From Snodgrassella sp945267035 (lineage in GTDB: Bacteria > Pseudomonadota > Gammaproteobacteria > Burkholderiales > Neisseriaceae), in NCBI RefSeq assembly GCF_026535915.1, contig NZ_JAFNPF010000001.1:1364001-1428000 (forward strand): 64,000 nt of DNA, written 5' to 3'. The translations under genes and the position numbers were made by a program. Positions 26,539-36,160 of the stretch are shown piece after piece (the first letter of the stretch is position 1; each line of letters begins with the position of its first letter). Below the pieces are notes generated by a model that did no database searches, was not told the origin of the DNA, and was given only the letters and a program-made list of their open reading frames with translations.

Positions 26539-26567
26539 GCCGCAACGTTTCGTTGCGGCGTTTGTTT
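26539..26567 (+). terminator. Hairpin between yajC and secD
   Basis: GCCGCAACG (26539-26547) pairs with CGTTGCGGC (26551-26559) around TTT, followed by GTTTGTTTATT. The stem is strong and the T run interrupted, so it is likely a partial terminator that reduces secDF relative to yajC. Confidence 0.65.
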
Positions 26568-26609
26568 ATTCAATATTTAAATAACTAGTCTGCAAATAAG
26601 GCAGCAAAT

Positions 26610-28463
26610 ATGAACCGATATCCTTTATGGAAATATCTGCTTATCGTTGTCACCGTAATATTGGGATTCTTATATACTATTCCCAATCTTTTTGGTGAAA
26701 TACCTGCAGTTCAAATTTCCACTAATCGTCAAGCCATCAGCATAGATGAGCAAACAGAAAAAACCGTTAAAGATGCCTTAGCAGCCGCCCATATTCAACA
26801 CAACGGCATGTTTATAGCTGACGGTAGCCTTAAAGTACGTTTTAACGATACCGAAACCCAACTTAAAGCACGTGATGCCATTGCTGCTCAGTTTGGAGAA
26901 GGCTATATTGTAGCCTTAAATCTTTTAGCCAATACACCGGCCTGGATGGAAAAAATTCATGCCAAACCTATGTTTTTAGGTCTTGATTTACGTGGCGGTG
27001 TGCATTTCACCATGCAAGTTGACATGCAGTCTGCTGTAGACAAAACTCTGGATAGTTATAGTGGTGATATTCGCCGCCAATTGCGTAAACTCAATATACG
27101 TACAGGCGAAATTATAAAAAAAGATCAAACCTTAATCGTTCCTTTTTTAGCTGCTGAAGATGCCAAAACAGCTTTTCCTCAGCTTAAAAAATATCTGAAT
27201 GATGCTACCCTGTCTCAAAATGATACTCGTCTGGTGGTGAGCTTAAGTGAAGCAGTTTTAAACCGCATTCGCACAGATGCCGTAAAACAAAACATCAACA
27301 CCTTACATAACCGGGTAAACGAACTGGGCGTAGCTGAACCAGTTATTCAACAGGCTGGTCCAGATCGCATCGTAGTACAGCTACCGGGGGTTCAGGACAC
27401 CGCAAAAGCCAAAGACATTATTGGTCGTACCGCTACACTTCAAGTACGCATGGTAAGTGACGATAGCAACCTCTACCAGCAAGCGATACAAGGTAATGTT
27501 CCCGCTGGCTATGAATTACTTCCATCCGCCGGCAATGGTCCGCCAACACTGGTTAACAAACAAGTAGAATTAACCGGTGATAATATCAACGATGCACAAG
27601 CTAGCTTCAACGACCGTGGACAGCCTGGTGTAAGCGTGAATTTTGATAGCACTGGTGCCAGTATATTTGCAGATCTGACCCGTAATAACGTTGGTAAACG
27701 CATGGCGATGGTTTTAATCGATCAAGGTAAATCAGAAGTCATCACGGCGCCGGTGATTAATGAAGCCATACCTGGTGGAAAAACCATTATTTCCGGTAAC
27801 ATGAGTATTGCTGAAGCCAATGATACATCTTTATTATTGCGTGCCGGCTCATTAGCTGCGCCGATGAAAATCATAGAAGAACGCACCATCGGTCCTTCTT
27901 TAGGTAAAGAAAACATCAGCAAAGGCTTCCACTCCACACTATGGGGCTTTGTCATCGTTGGCGTATTCATGATGATTTATTATCGCCTCTTTGGCTTATT
28001 TTCCGTACTCGCCTTATCATGCAACTTGTTATTCCTGATTGCCATCTTATCAGCAATGCAAGCCACCTTAACCCTGCCTGGCATCGCCGCAATAGCGTTA
28101 ACCTTAGGCATGGCGATAGATTCGAATGTATTAATTAATGAACGCATTCGTGAAGAACTGCGACATGGCAACACCCCGCAAATGTCAATCAATGCCGGCT
28201 ATGATCATGCTTGGCATACCATCGTCGACTCCAATATCACTTCTCTGATTGCGGGATTGGCATTGCTGATCTTCGGATCTGGTCCGATTCGTGGCTTCGC
28301 CGTGGTGCATTGTTTAGGCATCATCACCTCAATGTATTCTTCAGTAGTGGTGACTCGCGCTATCGTCAATCTGTGGTATGGCAGAAAACGTAAACTTAAA
28401 TCACTGTCGATCGGACACATCTGGATTGCAGATGACAACAACGCTCGAAACAGCAAGGCTTAA
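26610..28463 (+). CDS. secD: Protein translocase subunit SecD
   Basis: This 617-residue RND-family membrane protein uses the proton gradient to help pull exported proteins into the periplasm. The first membrane helix is at about 8-26 (WKYLLIVVTVILGFLYTIP), followed by a large periplasmic P1 domain with LGLDLRGGVHFTMQVD, the conserved D1 region. The P4 core is PAPMKIIEERTIGP. Five C-terminal helices follow, including ALTLGMAIDSNVLINERIRE with the Asp used for proton movement. Length is normal. The secF ATG is three bases after its stop. Confidence 0.96.
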   Translation: MNRYPLWKYLLIVVTVILGFLYTIPNLFGEIPAVQISTNRQAISIDEQTEKTVKDALAAAHIQHNGMFIADGSLKVRFNDTETQLKARDAIAAQFGEGYIVALNLLANTPAWMEKIHAKPMFLGLDLRGGVHFTMQVDMQSAVDKTLDSYSGDIRRQLRKLNIRTGEIIKKDQTLIVPFLAAEDAKTAFPQLKKYLNDATLSQNDTRLVVSLSEAVLNRIRTDAVKQNINTLHNRVNELGVAEPVIQQAGPDRIVVQLPGVQDTAKAKDIIGRTATLQVRMVSDDSNLYQQAIQGNVPAGYELLPSAGNGPPTLVNKQVELTGDNINDAQASFNDRGQPGVSVNFDSTGASIFADLTRNNVGKRMAMVLIDQGKSEVITAPVINEAIPGGKTIISGNMSIAEANDTSLLLRAGSLAAPMKIIEERTIGPSLGKENISKGFHSTLWGFVIVGVFMMIYYRLFGLFSVLALSCNLLFLIAILSAMQATLTLPGIAAIALTLGMAIDSNVLINERIREELRHGNTPQMSINAGYDHAWHTIVDSNITSLIAGLALLIFGSGPIRGFAVVHCLGIITSMYSSVVVTRAIVNLWYGRKRKLKSLSIGHIWIADDNNARNSKA

Positions 28464-28466
28464 AAT

Positions 28467-29402
28467 ATGGAATTTTTCAAGATAAAACGCGATATTCCGT
28501 TCATGAGTTACGGCAAGCTTACAACGGCGATATCACTGATAACATTTATTCTTGCCGTGTTTTTTCTGGTCACTCGCGGACTGAATTTTTCGGTTGAATT
28601 TACCGGTGGCACCGTAATGGAAGTTGAATTCAAGCAAAGTGCGGATCTGAACTTAATCCGCAACGAGCTAGATGAACTTAAGCTGGGCGAAATACAGGTA
28701 CAAGCATTAGGCACCAACAAACAAGTCATGATTCGGTTGCCTAACAAAGCCAACGTCACTTCAGCACAATTATCCAATCAAGTTATGGATGTGCTGAAAA
28801 AACATCAGCAAGGTGTCATCCTGCGACAGGTAGAGTTTATTGGACCACAGGTTGGAGAAGAGTTGGTTACCCATGGCTTATTGGCTTTAGGCATGGTAAT
28901 CATTGGCATCATCATCTACCTATCTATGCGCTTCGAATGGCGCTTCGCCGTATCAGCTATCATCGCCAATATGCATGACGTTGTGATTATTCTAGGGTGT
29001 TTCGCTTTTTTCCATTGGGAATTTTCTCTAACCGTGCTGGCAGGTATTTTGGCCGTACTGGGATATTCTGTAAACGAATCTGTCGTGGTGTTTGACCGAA
29101 TCCGTGAGAATTTCCACAAGCCACAGATGCGTGGGCAAAGCGTACCTGCCATTATAGATAATGCCATTACCGCAACCATGAGCCGTACCATCATTACCCA
29201 CGGATCAACCGAAGCCATGGTTATATCCATGCTAATCTTTGGCGGCGCAGCATTACATGGTTTTGCCATGGCATTGACCATTGGTATCGTATTTGGTATC
29301 TATTCCTCTGTGCTAGTCGCTAGCCCACTGTTAATCATGTTTGGTTTGAATCGTCAAAATCTGGTTAAACCACAAAAGAAAAAAGAAGAAGCAGTGGTAT
29401 AA
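28467..29402 (+). CDS. secF: Protein translocase subunit SecF
   Basis: This 311-residue partner of SecD has a first membrane helix at about 18-38, then the periplasmic domain with FSVEFTGGTVMEVEFKQ, the conserved D1-like motif. Five C-terminal helices follow, including VLGYSVNESVVVFDRIRENF, and a later conserved loop AITATMSRTIITHGSTE. The start lies three bases after the secD stop, so the two are read together. A terminator hairpin follows. Confidence 0.96.
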   Translation: MEFFKIKRDIPFMSYGKLTTAISLITFILAVFFLVTRGLNFSVEFTGGTVMEVEFKQSADLNLIRNELDELKLGEIQVQALGTNKQVMIRLPNKANVTSAQLSNQVMDVLKKHQQGVILRQVEFIGPQVGEELVTHGLLALGMVIIGIIIYLSMRFEWRFAVSAIIANMHDVVIILGCFAFFHWEFSLTVLAGILAVLGYSVNESVVVFDRIRENFHKPQMRGQSVPAIIDNAITATMSRTIITHGSTEAMVISMLIFGGAALHGFAMALTIGIVFGIYSSVLVASPLLIMFGLNRQNLVKPQKKKEEAVV

Positions 29403-29424
29403 AGCTGATAATCAGCCCACAAAC

Positions 29425-29455
29425 AAACAGCCTCTAACATGAGGCTGTTTTTGTG
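29425..29455 (+). terminator. Terminator of secF
   Basis: AAACAGCCTC (29425-29434) pairs with GAGGCTGTTT (29441-29450) around a 6-base loop, followed by TTGTG. Confidence 0.8.
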
Positions 29456-29536
29456 CTTACATATTATAAAACTCTGAAAAACAAAACTAGAAAATCTTGA
29501 ACATTAATCCGTGACCGATAAATGCACAATCATAAC

Positions 29537-30178
29537 TTAATGTAATTCTCTCTCGTCTTTCCAGCCTTTATCCGTTAACACCAATACCGTTGAGCGTCGC
29601 TGAGGCTCATTTAAAGATTTCCACCAATTTTCATCAGTTGCTTTAAGTAATTTTTCCGCCCATTTTTCCGGTACCAATTTCGCTTCATAAACTACTTTAG
29701 AAACAGTGACACCATTAGCAGGAGTTGGTTCAGTAAATAAAACAACCTTTTCTACCTTTTGGGTACCAAGACACAATAATGGATTTTGTGGAGACGAGAT
29801 AATCTTATCTTTGGCTTTGTCAGACAAACGATACACCGCTACAGGTATGCTTTTACCATTCTGCAGCACAAAATCTTCATCTTTAGCTTGGTCGTATATG
29901 TCCGCATCTTTCAAAATGTCCATTTGATTCAAGGCAGTTTTATTGACACGATCGCCACTGGAATTTTTCAAAGTAATGCGAATTTCCTGAGCGCCAACAG
30001 AAGGATTGTTTTTAGATCCATTTTCAACATTATCTAATACTAAATTGACCGGCAAACAAACATGATCATTTTTTCCGAATTCATTAATGGCTTCGGAAAA
30101 GTTAGATGGATTGGCTTCCTGCTTGCCACCACAACCCACTAACATCAAGCTAATAACAAGCACGCTCATCTTTCTCAT
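29537..30178 (-). CDS. Hypothetical lipoprotein
   Basis: This 213-residue protein has a short signal peptide ending in the lipobox LMLVGC, which would lipidate Cys16. The mature part has no recognised domain. It has cysteines at DHVCLPVN and NPLLCLG, possibly paired, and ends in a hydrophilic region (VLTDKGWKDERELH). GAGGCAAAT before the ATG is a weak ribosome site. Its neighbours, secF and the ArsC-like gene, give no clue. I do not recognise the family. Confidence 0.75.
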   Translation of the reverse strand: MRKMSVLVISLMLVGCGGKQEANPSNFSEAINEFGKNDHVCLPVNLVLDNVENGSKNNPSVGAQEIRITLKNSSGDRVNKTALNQMDILKDADIYDQAKDEDFVLQNGKSIPVAVYRLSDKAKDKIISSPQNPLLCLGTQKVEKVVLFTEPTPANGVTVSKVVYEAKLVPEKWAEKLLKATDENWWKSLNEPQRRSTVLVLTDKGWKDERELH

Positions 30179-30364
30179 ATTTGCCTCTTTCTACTTTGAT
30201 AAAATTTAGCCTAAGCAAAGGATACAATTAATACAAAATATTAGCAAATAGGCTTATTTTTCCTGCCAGGTAACTTTTTTAAATTGTGATAAAAACGACA
30301 TAATATTAGTTTTGTCTGACTTAACCGGTATAATAGTCAATTATTTCACCTACAGCATATTACT

Positions 30365-30721
30365 ATGTCCATCAAAATATATGGTATCAGCCAATGCAAT
30401 ACTGTCAAAAAAGCCCGTCAATGGCTTGATGAGAACCATATTGTTGCCGAGTTTATCGACTTCAAAAAACAACCTCCAACCCAAAATGATATTGAATTTT
30501 GGCTTACTCAGATTCCAAAAGAGGTACTGATTAATCGTAGAGGGACTACTTGGCGAAAACTTTCATCCGAAGAACAGCAAGCTGCTTTAGTCAGTGATCA
30601 GACAGCTATTGATTTAATGCTGGCACAGCCATCTATCATTAAACGGCCAGTATTGATTCACAACAATAAAATTACTATAGGCTTTGATCCCCAACGTTAT
30701 ACCGAAATTTTTGGTCTTTAA
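30365..30721 (+). CDS. ArsC/Spx-family thioredoxin-fold protein (YffB-like)
   Basis: This 118-residue protein has the thioredoxin-like ArsC fold. The N-terminal KIYGISQCNTVKKARQWLDE contains a single active-site Cys (Cys12) in the CxxxxK context typical of YffB. The mid-chain NRRGTTWRKL and the C-terminal IIKRPVLIHNNKITIGF are the family signatures of substrate-binding Arg/cis-Pro. Relatives reduce arsenate or act as glutathione-dependent thiol reductases. With no arsenic-resistance genes nearby, true arsenate reductase activity is doubtful. lpxH follows after 15 bases on the same strand. Confidence 0.85.
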   Translation: MSIKIYGISQCNTVKKARQWLDENHIVAEFIDFKKQPPTQNDIEFWLTQIPKEVLINRRGTTWRKLSSEEQQAALVSDQTAIDLMLAQPSIIKRPVLIHNNKITIGFDPQRYTEIFGL

Positions 30722-30736
30722 TCTGCACAAACAAAT

Positions 30737-31474
30737 ATGAACACGACTATTTTTATTTCTGATTTACACCTTTCAGAGCATACCCCCCAGCTCAATCAAT
30801 TATTCCAACGTTGCTTAAATCAATGGCAAGGAAACATAGATGCTTTGTATATATTAGGCGATTTTTTCGATGTTTGGATAGGCGATGATGACGATAGCGA
30901 CTTTATTCGCAACATCAAATCACAATTAAAACAATTTACCTCGTCTACGCCGGTCTATTTTATGCACGGTAATCGCGATTTTTTATTGGGAAAACAATTT
31001 GCAGCCGAAACCGGTATTGATCTTATTGAAGCCCCTCAGTTAACACAGCTATACGGGCAGGATTATCTACTGGTTCATGGAGACGAATTGTGTACCAATG
31101 ACTTAGCTTATCAGCAATTCAGAATGCAAACCAGAAATCCCTTATGGCAAATGGCAGTTTTGAATAAGCCGCTGGCAGAACGGCGTATGTTAGCTGGACA
31201 AATTCGTCAGATGAGCGAAACGCGCAAAAACAGTGAAGGGAAAAGTGAGATTTCAGATGCCAGCGAGAATGGCATTGAGACCCTAATGTCCAGTCAAAAT
31301 CAAGAACACTTACCTACTCTCATTCATGGTCACACTCACCGCCCCGCCGTTCATGAGCATCTTTGCCATGGCGTGCCCTTCAAGCGGTATGTTATCCAAG
31401 ACTGGGCCGATGATAAAGGTGGTTACCTGGCAATAGACGAAACAGGTGTCCACGTACATGAATTAAAACTATAA
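30737..31474 (+). CDS. lpxH: UDP-2,3-diacylglucosamine diphosphatase
   Basis: This 245-residue metallophosphoesterase makes lipid X in the fourth step of lipid A synthesis. Metal ligands are visible in ISDLHLSE, LGDFFDVWIGDD, MHGNRDFLLG, LVHGDELC and HGHTHRPAVHE. An extra hydrophilic segment, ARTRKNSEGKSEIS-like in character, lies just before the last metal motif. The start is 15 bases after the ArsC-like gene, so the two are cotranscribed. A perfect hairpin terminator follows. Confidence 0.94.
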   Translation: MNTTIFISDLHLSEHTPQLNQLFQRCLNQWQGNIDALYILGDFFDVWIGDDDDSDFIRNIKSQLKQFTSSTPVYFMHGNRDFLLGKQFAAETGIDLIEAPQLTQLYGQDYLLVHGDELCTNDLAYQQFRMQTRNPLWQMAVLNKPLAERRMLAGQIRQMSETRKNSEGKSEISDASENGIETLMSSQNQEHLPTLIHGHTHRPAVHEHLCHGVPFKRYVIQDWADDKGGYLAIDETGVHVHELKL

Positions 31475-31494
31475 TTTTTATGAGCTTGCACCAA

Positions 31495-31530
31495 ATAAGT
31501 TATAAATTTCATTTATAACTTATTTTTTTG
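31495..31530 (+). terminator. Terminator of lpxH
   Basis: ATAAGTTATAAAT (31495-31507) pairs perfectly with ATTTATAACTTAT (31511-31523), followed by TTTTTT. Confidence 0.8.
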
Positions 31531-31985
31531 CATTTGCGTTAAACAACTTCAAATTGTGTCTATAAACCCTGAACATTCAATGATTCATAAACTTCAAAAT
31601 TTAGTTTAAAATTCAAGTAATCCCTTAAAAATCCATTAATACGCAGGCAAAAAATGAAAATAATTTAAGGTACAAGTTAATTTTAAATTAGCTTGAGCTG
31701 CTTAAAAAAATGAATCAATAAAAATCTTTGAACTTCTACCTGAAACCCTCATATTGCTAAGCAAATCCAAAATTACTCCAAAATATGAAGATTCATTTTT
31801 TTTTGACAGTCACATGCACCTATCTTCAAGACGGGAACCAGCATAAAAAAATTTATTCAATTTTAAAATTTGCGTTGATTGAATAAAAAACTTTAGAAGT
31901 TACTCTCTATAAGAGAATCAGACTTAAATAAGATTTAAAAGCAAAAATATATTTATGTATACTTATATAGCCTTAAGGTATAAAT

Positions 31986-32018
31986 AAAAAAGTGCCAAAC
32001 TAAGTTGGCACTTTTTTT
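31986..32018. terminator. Terminator of rho
   Basis: AGTGCCAA (31991-31998) pairs with TTGGCACT (32005-32012), flanked by A and T runs on both sides. It lies just past the rho stop codon and can work in both directions. Confidence 0.8.
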
Positions 32019-32030
32019 ACTAAATGACCT

Positions 32031-33293
32031 TTATTTGCTACCGCGCATCAGATCAAAAAAGTCAGCATTATTTTTCGACTGTTTCAGTTTATCAATAATA
32101 AACTCCATAGCCTCAATATCATCCATCGGGTGCAAGAACTTACGTAATAGCCACATTTTCTGCAAACGATCATTACTTACCAGCAATTCTTCGCGACGAG
32201 TGCCGGAACGGTTAATGTTAATAGCAGGGAATAAACGTTTCTCAGCCATTCGACGATCAAGATGCAATTCCATATTACCTGTGCCCTTGAATTCTTCGTA
32301 AATTACATCATCCATTCGGCTACCTGTTTCTACCAAAGCTGTTGCAATGATAGTCAAAGACCCGCCTTCTTCAACATTACGTGCGGCTCCGAAAAAACGT
32401 TTAGGACGATGCAAAGCATTAGCATCAATACCACCCGTTAAAATTTTTCCTGAAGCAGGAATAACAGTGTTGTAAGCACGAGCAAGACGAGTTATAGAAT
32501 CAAGCAAAATGACTACGTCTTTTTTATGTTCTACCAGACGTTTGGCTTTTTCCATAACCATTTCAGCAACCTGTACATGGCGAGTTGCAGGCTCATCAAA
32601 CGTAGATGAAACCACTTCACCACGTACCGAACGAGTCATCTCAGTGACTTCTTCTGGTCGCTCGTCAATCAAAAGAACAATTAATTCCGCTTCTGGGTAA
32701 TTGGCCGTAATGGCATGGGCGATATTTTGCAGCATCACCGTTTTACCCGATTTTGGCGGTGCAACCAGCAAAGCTCGTTGTCCAAAACCAATTGGCGCAA
32801 TCAAATCAATAGCGCGTCCCGTTAAATTTTCTCCAGAACGAATATCACGTTCGAGCACAAATTGGCGATCTGGAAATAAAGGAGTCAGATTTTCAAACAG
32901 TATTTTGTGTTTACAAACATCTGGGTCATCTCCATTGATTTTATCCAGCCGCACCAGCGCAAAATAGCGTTCATTATCTTTAGGGACTCGTACACTGCCT
33001 TCTATTGTATCTCCAGTGTGTAAGTTAAAACGTCTGATTTGGCTTGGACTAACATAGATATCATCTGGACCTGCCAAATAGGAAGTATCCATGCTGCGTA
33101 AAAAGCCAAAGCCGTCTGGTAAAATCTCAAGAGTACCAGAGCAGGTAAACGCTTCACCTTGTTTCATTTTTATGCGCACAATAGCAAAAACAAGGTCTTG
33201 TTTACGTAAACGATTGGCATTTTCAATACCAAACTCTTCAGCTATGCCCAATAGTTCAGACACATGTAAATTTTGTAATTCAGAAACGTGCAT
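32031..33293 (-). CDS. rho: Transcription termination factor Rho
   Basis: This hexameric RNA helicase ends transcription at Rho-dependent sites. The start at 33293 gives a 420-residue protein beginning MHVSELQNLHVSELLGIAEE, as in other Neisseriaceae; an upstream in-frame start adds 22 hydrophobic residues that do not fit. The cold-shock RNA-binding domain (about 48-120) contains LEILPDGFGFLRS and AGPDDIYVSPSQIRRFNL. Walker A is APPKSGKTVM (178-187), Walker B LIVLLIDERPEEV, with Q-loop and R-loop segments at SSTFDEPATRHV and TGGIDANALHRPKRFF. No Shine-Dalgarno sequence is evident. Confidence 0.96.
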   Translation of the reverse strand: MHVSELQNLHVSELLGIAEEFGIENANRLRKQDLVFAIVRIKMKQGEAFTCSGTLEILPDGFGFLRSMDTSYLAGPDDIYVSPSQIRRFNLHTGDTIEGSVRVPKDNERYFALVRLDKINGDDPDVCKHKILFENLTPLFPDRQFVLERDIRSGENLTGRAIDLIAPIGFGQRALLVAPPKSGKTVMLQNIAHAITANYPEAELIVLLIDERPEEVTEMTRSVRGEVVSSTFDEPATRHVQVAEMVMEKAKRLVEHKKDVVILLDSITRLARAYNTVIPASGKILTGGIDANALHRPKRFFGAARNVEEGGSLTIIATALVETGSRMDDVIYEEFKGTGNMELHLDRRMAEKRLFPAININRSGTRREELLVSNDRLQKMWLLRKFLHPMDDIEAMEFIIDKLKQSKNNADFFDLMRGSK

Positions 33294-34139
33294 AAATATA
33301 TATGTGAATTTATTTATAGGAATTTCAGATAAAAATAGTCTTATGACTCGTAATGACAATAATTAACGAGTTTACTCGCATTGATCATGCAATAGATAAG
33401 CGTGATATTGAAAGTCGATTTGTTTAAATCTGCCACAAAGACATTAATCTTAGACTTAAAATTGATCTCTTTTTATAGAGGCAAATTTTATGACGCATTG
33501 GGACATAATGTCAAGCTATTATCTACATTTAGTTAATTACTGCCGCGCCAAGAATAACAGCACCAATCAAGCAGTACAGTTTATTTACATTTCATCCTCA
33601 GATCTAATTTGATTGAAAGCGCCTCGAAGGATAACTCAAAAGCATAACTCATCACCTAAGTAGCATATTCGGTTAAGTTAGCATATTTTTTGTTATGGAT
33701 AAATAATGATAAATGTATAATAATTGATATTCCTGATTAACTTTATATGCATTATAAAAATAAGTTCATCAAAGTAAAGAAACCCATGGAAGTATTAAGT
33801 ATCAAAAAGACAACAGTTTTAGTCAATATTCCACGAAAATGAATAAAATGAATCATTTATAATAAAAGAAATTAAAGCGGTTTAGCACATTAAAGTTACG
33901 TAGTAAATAATCACTTATTTTACATTTAGTTAAAATTGCATAAAAATCCACATGATGGAATATGATCACATGCAAACATGGTTAATATGCAAAACTGATG
34001 ACTTTACAAACCAAATGAAAACAGTTTTAACTTAATTGCATGCCCTCAACAAACTTAACGGAGCCTACCATATCAAATGATTTTTACGACTGATAATGAC
34101 TGATATAATTAACTTCCTGCTAACACTATCAGACGAATT
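33294..34139. other. Long intergenic region between rho and the FKBP gene
   Basis: About 850 bases with no gene I can support; the two flanking genes are divergent. The AT-rich sequence must hold both promoters. rho is often preceded by a long leader used in autoregulation, which may account for part of it. One short minus-strand phrase (LYCLIGAVILGAAVIN, near 33537-33585) is helix-like but has no start. Confidence 0.4.
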
Positions 34140-34676
34140 ATGAAAAAATTATCATTGAGTGTACTTGCATTAGCAACCCTACTTACTTTATCTGCTTGCA
34201 ATGCAGCCGAAAAAGAACAAAAGGCCAGTAGCGAATCAACCGCTGCTTCGATAGCATCCTCTGCCTCTGAGGTAAGAGTTGAGGATCCTCAAACTGCTGG
34301 AGAAAAATTCCTCTCTCAGAATAAAACTGCAGCTGGAGTGCACACCACTGCTTCAGGTCTACAATATAAAATCAACCATGAAGGCAATGGCAAATCACCC
34401 AAAGCAACCGATATGGTCACTGTAGAATATGAAGGCCGTTTGATTGACGGAACAGTTTTTGATGGCACAGCACCGCACAATAACAAGCCGGCTACCTTCC
34501 CATTAAATGGCGTTATTCCTGGCTGGACTGAAGGACTGCAACTGATGAAAGAAGGCAGCAGCTATACCTTCTACATCCCTGCTGATCTGGCGTACGGCAA
34601 TCAAAGCCCAGCCAGCATTATCCCTGCAAATAGCACGCTGATATTTGATGTCAAATTAATTAAAGTTGGCGAATAA
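34140..34676 (+). CDS. FKBP-type peptidyl-prolyl isomerase lipoprotein
   Basis: This 178-residue protein has a signal peptide ending in lipobox LSAC (Cys20). A Ser/Ala/Glu-rich linker (about 21-60) follows, then an FKBP domain (about 65-177). Domain hallmarks are MVTVEYEGRLIDGTVFDG, FPLNGVIPGWTEGLQLM and YTFYIPADLAYG, followed by IIPANSTLIFDVKLI. It would speed prolyl isomerisation and protein folding in the periplasm or at the outer membrane, like neisserial FKBP-type or Mip-like lipoproteins. No strong ribosome site is visible. A terminator follows at 34692-34720. Confidence 0.9.
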   Translation: MKKLSLSVLALATLLTLSACNAAEKEQKASSESTAASIASSASEVRVEDPQTAGEKFLSQNKTAAGVHTTASGLQYKINHEGNGKSPKATDMVTVEYEGRLIDGTVFDGTAPHNNKPATFPLNGVIPGWTEGLQLMKEGSSYTFYIPADLAYGNQSPASIIPANSTLIFDVKLIKVGE

Positions 34677-34691
34677 GCCAGCAAACAAAGC

Positions 34692-34720
34692 AAAAAGCAC
34701 TCAGAAATGAGTGCTTTTTT
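34692..34720 (+). terminator. Terminator of the FKBP lipoprotein gene
   Basis: AAAAAGCACTC (34692-34702) pairs with GAGTGCTTTTT (34709-34719) around a 6-base loop. Confidence 0.85.
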
Positions 34721-34724
34721 AATT

Positions 34725-34800
34725 TGGCTCCCCGACCAGGGCTCGAACCTGGGACCTGCGGATTAACAGTCCGTCGCTCTACCGACTGAGCTATCAGGGA
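34725..34800 (-). tRNA. tRNA-Asn (anticodon GTT)
   Basis: This is a complete 76-base cloverleaf on the minus strand with an encoded CCA (34725-34727). The D-arm text TAGCTCAGTCGGTAGAGC, T-arm GGTTCGAGCC and anticodon loop CTGTTAA give GTT, which reads AAC and AAT. It converges with the FKBP gene. Confidence 0.96.
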
Positions 34801-34915
34801 ATGAGGCGAAATTATAACGCCTATTTTTTTACTGTCAAGTCTTTTTATTCAACCTGATTGACAAGATCAGATAACAGATTAAGTTATCAAATAATTAAAA
34901 AATGGATGCCGGAAT

Positions 34916-35815
34916 TTATGCATTATTTTCATTATGCCCCAAAATCATCGTACCTACCCCTTGGTCGGTGAATATTTCCAGTAATATTGCATGTGGTACC
35001 CTGCCATCGATAATATGAATATCACTAACACCATTAAAGGCTGCTTGCAAAGTTGAATTGATTTTTGGCAACATGCCTCCTTGAAGTGTGCCCGTATTAA
35101 TGAGGCGATCAATATCTGCTGGAGTCAGTTTATTGATCAACTGGTTATTTTCATCCAGTACCCCCTGGGTATTGGTTAGCATAATCAATTTTTCCGCCTT
35201 GAGGCATTCTGCCAGTTTACCAGCCACCACATCCGCATTAATATTGAATGCTTCCCCATTTTTTCCCACTCCTATTGGCGCCACAACAGGGATATAGCCT
35301 TGGTGTACCATCTGCTCAATTAATTGAGTATCAATACTTTCAATTTCTCCTACCTGACCAATATCTGTTTGATTCTCCAGAAGTAGTTTTTTTGCCTTAA
35401 TGAAATGATTATCCCGCCCAGTAATGCCAACTGCATGCCCGCCATATAGGTTCAATAGAGAAGCTATTTCTTTATTAACGCAACCACCTAACACCATTTC
35501 AACAATATTCATGGTTTCGCCATCGGTAACACGCATTCCCTGAATAAATTGATTTTCTTTGCCGATTTTTTGCAGCATTTCATTAATTTGTGGTCCACCC
35601 CCATGCACAATAACTGGATGTATGCCTACCAATTTCAATAAAACAATATCTTTGGCAAATTGCTCTTTTAAATGATCTTCAGTCATGGCATTGCCACCAT
35701 ATTTGATTACCATAGTAGAGCCAGAAAAACGACGAATATAAGGTAAAGCTTCAGCCAGTATACTGGCTTTGGTATCAGCATCAATCCCGCTTAGCGTAGA
35801 GTAATCTAATGTCAT
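34916..35815 (-). CDS. argB: Acetylglutamate kinase
   Basis: This 299-residue amino-acid kinase phosphorylates N-acetylglutamate in the second step of arginine synthesis. Nucleotide and substrate motifs are visible: TMVIKYGGNAM, VIVHGGGPQIN, VLGGCVNKEI, and NINADVVAGKLAECLKAEKL followed by IMLTNTQGVLD. The C-terminal GTLQGGMLPKI and GVGTMILGH are standard. Length fits the arginine-sensitive or -insensitive bacterial enzymes. A tRNA-Asn gene lies downstream on the same strand; no other arg gene is in the window. Confidence 0.96.
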   Translation of the reverse strand: MTLDYSTLSGIDADTKASILAEALPYIRRFSGSTMVIKYGGNAMTEDHLKEQFAKDIVLLKLVGIHPVIVHGGGPQINEMLQKIGKENQFIQGMRVTDGETMNIVEMVLGGCVNKEIASLLNLYGGHAVGITGRDNHFIKAKKLLLENQTDIGQVGEIESIDTQLIEQMVHQGYIPVVAPIGVGKNGEAFNINADVVAGKLAECLKAEKLIMLTNTQGVLDENNQLINKLTPADIDRLINTGTLQGGMLPKINSTLQAAFNGVSDIHIIDGRVPHAILLEIFTDQGVGTMILGHNENNA

Positions 35816-35925
35816 AAATTATCCTTAGTTTATCTGTTATCATTCATATAAAATTTGCTGACGTGGAAACGATAGCCACATTAAACAAACATAGTGATTG
35901 AAAATAGAAGTAAAGTCTATGAAAT

Positions 35926-36153
35926 TTATGTTGAATGTGTCTTTTTGCAAACAAGAGCCACATAAGACACTGAAATTGAATGATCATTCATTTTTTTAGC
36001 ATAAACCAACTTTATTTCATGCCCAAAGAAAATACTAGCAAATTCACTTTCATGTTTAAACAAATTGATCAGGTTTATGCGGGTTAGATCAAGTTGGCAA
36101 TTTTCTAAGATGTGGAGTGTACAGCTTCGACAATTGATTGAATCATTGATCAA
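35926..36153 (-). CDS. Doubtful small ORF or gene remnant
   Basis: A 75-codon frame starts with TTG and has no ribosome site. The text (RINLINLFKHESEFASIFFG, then HSISVSYVALVCKK) reads like real protein but matches nothing I recognise. The missing proper start and the inverted repeat over its first codons make a C-terminal remnant of a lost gene more likely than a working one. Confidence 0.25.
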   Translation of the reverse strand: MINDSINCRSCTLHILENCQLDLTRINLINLFKHESEFASIFFGHEIKLVYAKKMNDHSISVSYVALVCKKTHST

Positions 36154-36160
36154 TCAATTG
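36131..36160. repeat. 10-base perfect inverted repeat
   Basis: CAATTGATTG (36131-36140) is the exact reverse complement of CAATCAATTG (36151-36160), with a 10-base spacer. It could be an operator or a hairpin; there is no T run after it. Confidence 0.45.

Larger units (their letters stand above)
31475..32030. other. Intergenic region between lpxH and rho
   Basis: No gene was seen in these 556 bases. They hold the lpxH terminator (31495-31530) and the rho terminator (31986-32018) at their ends. The middle is very AT-rich and shows no coding-like frame I could recognise. The 18-mer at 31480-31497 recurs with one change at 60400-60417. Confidence 0.5.
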
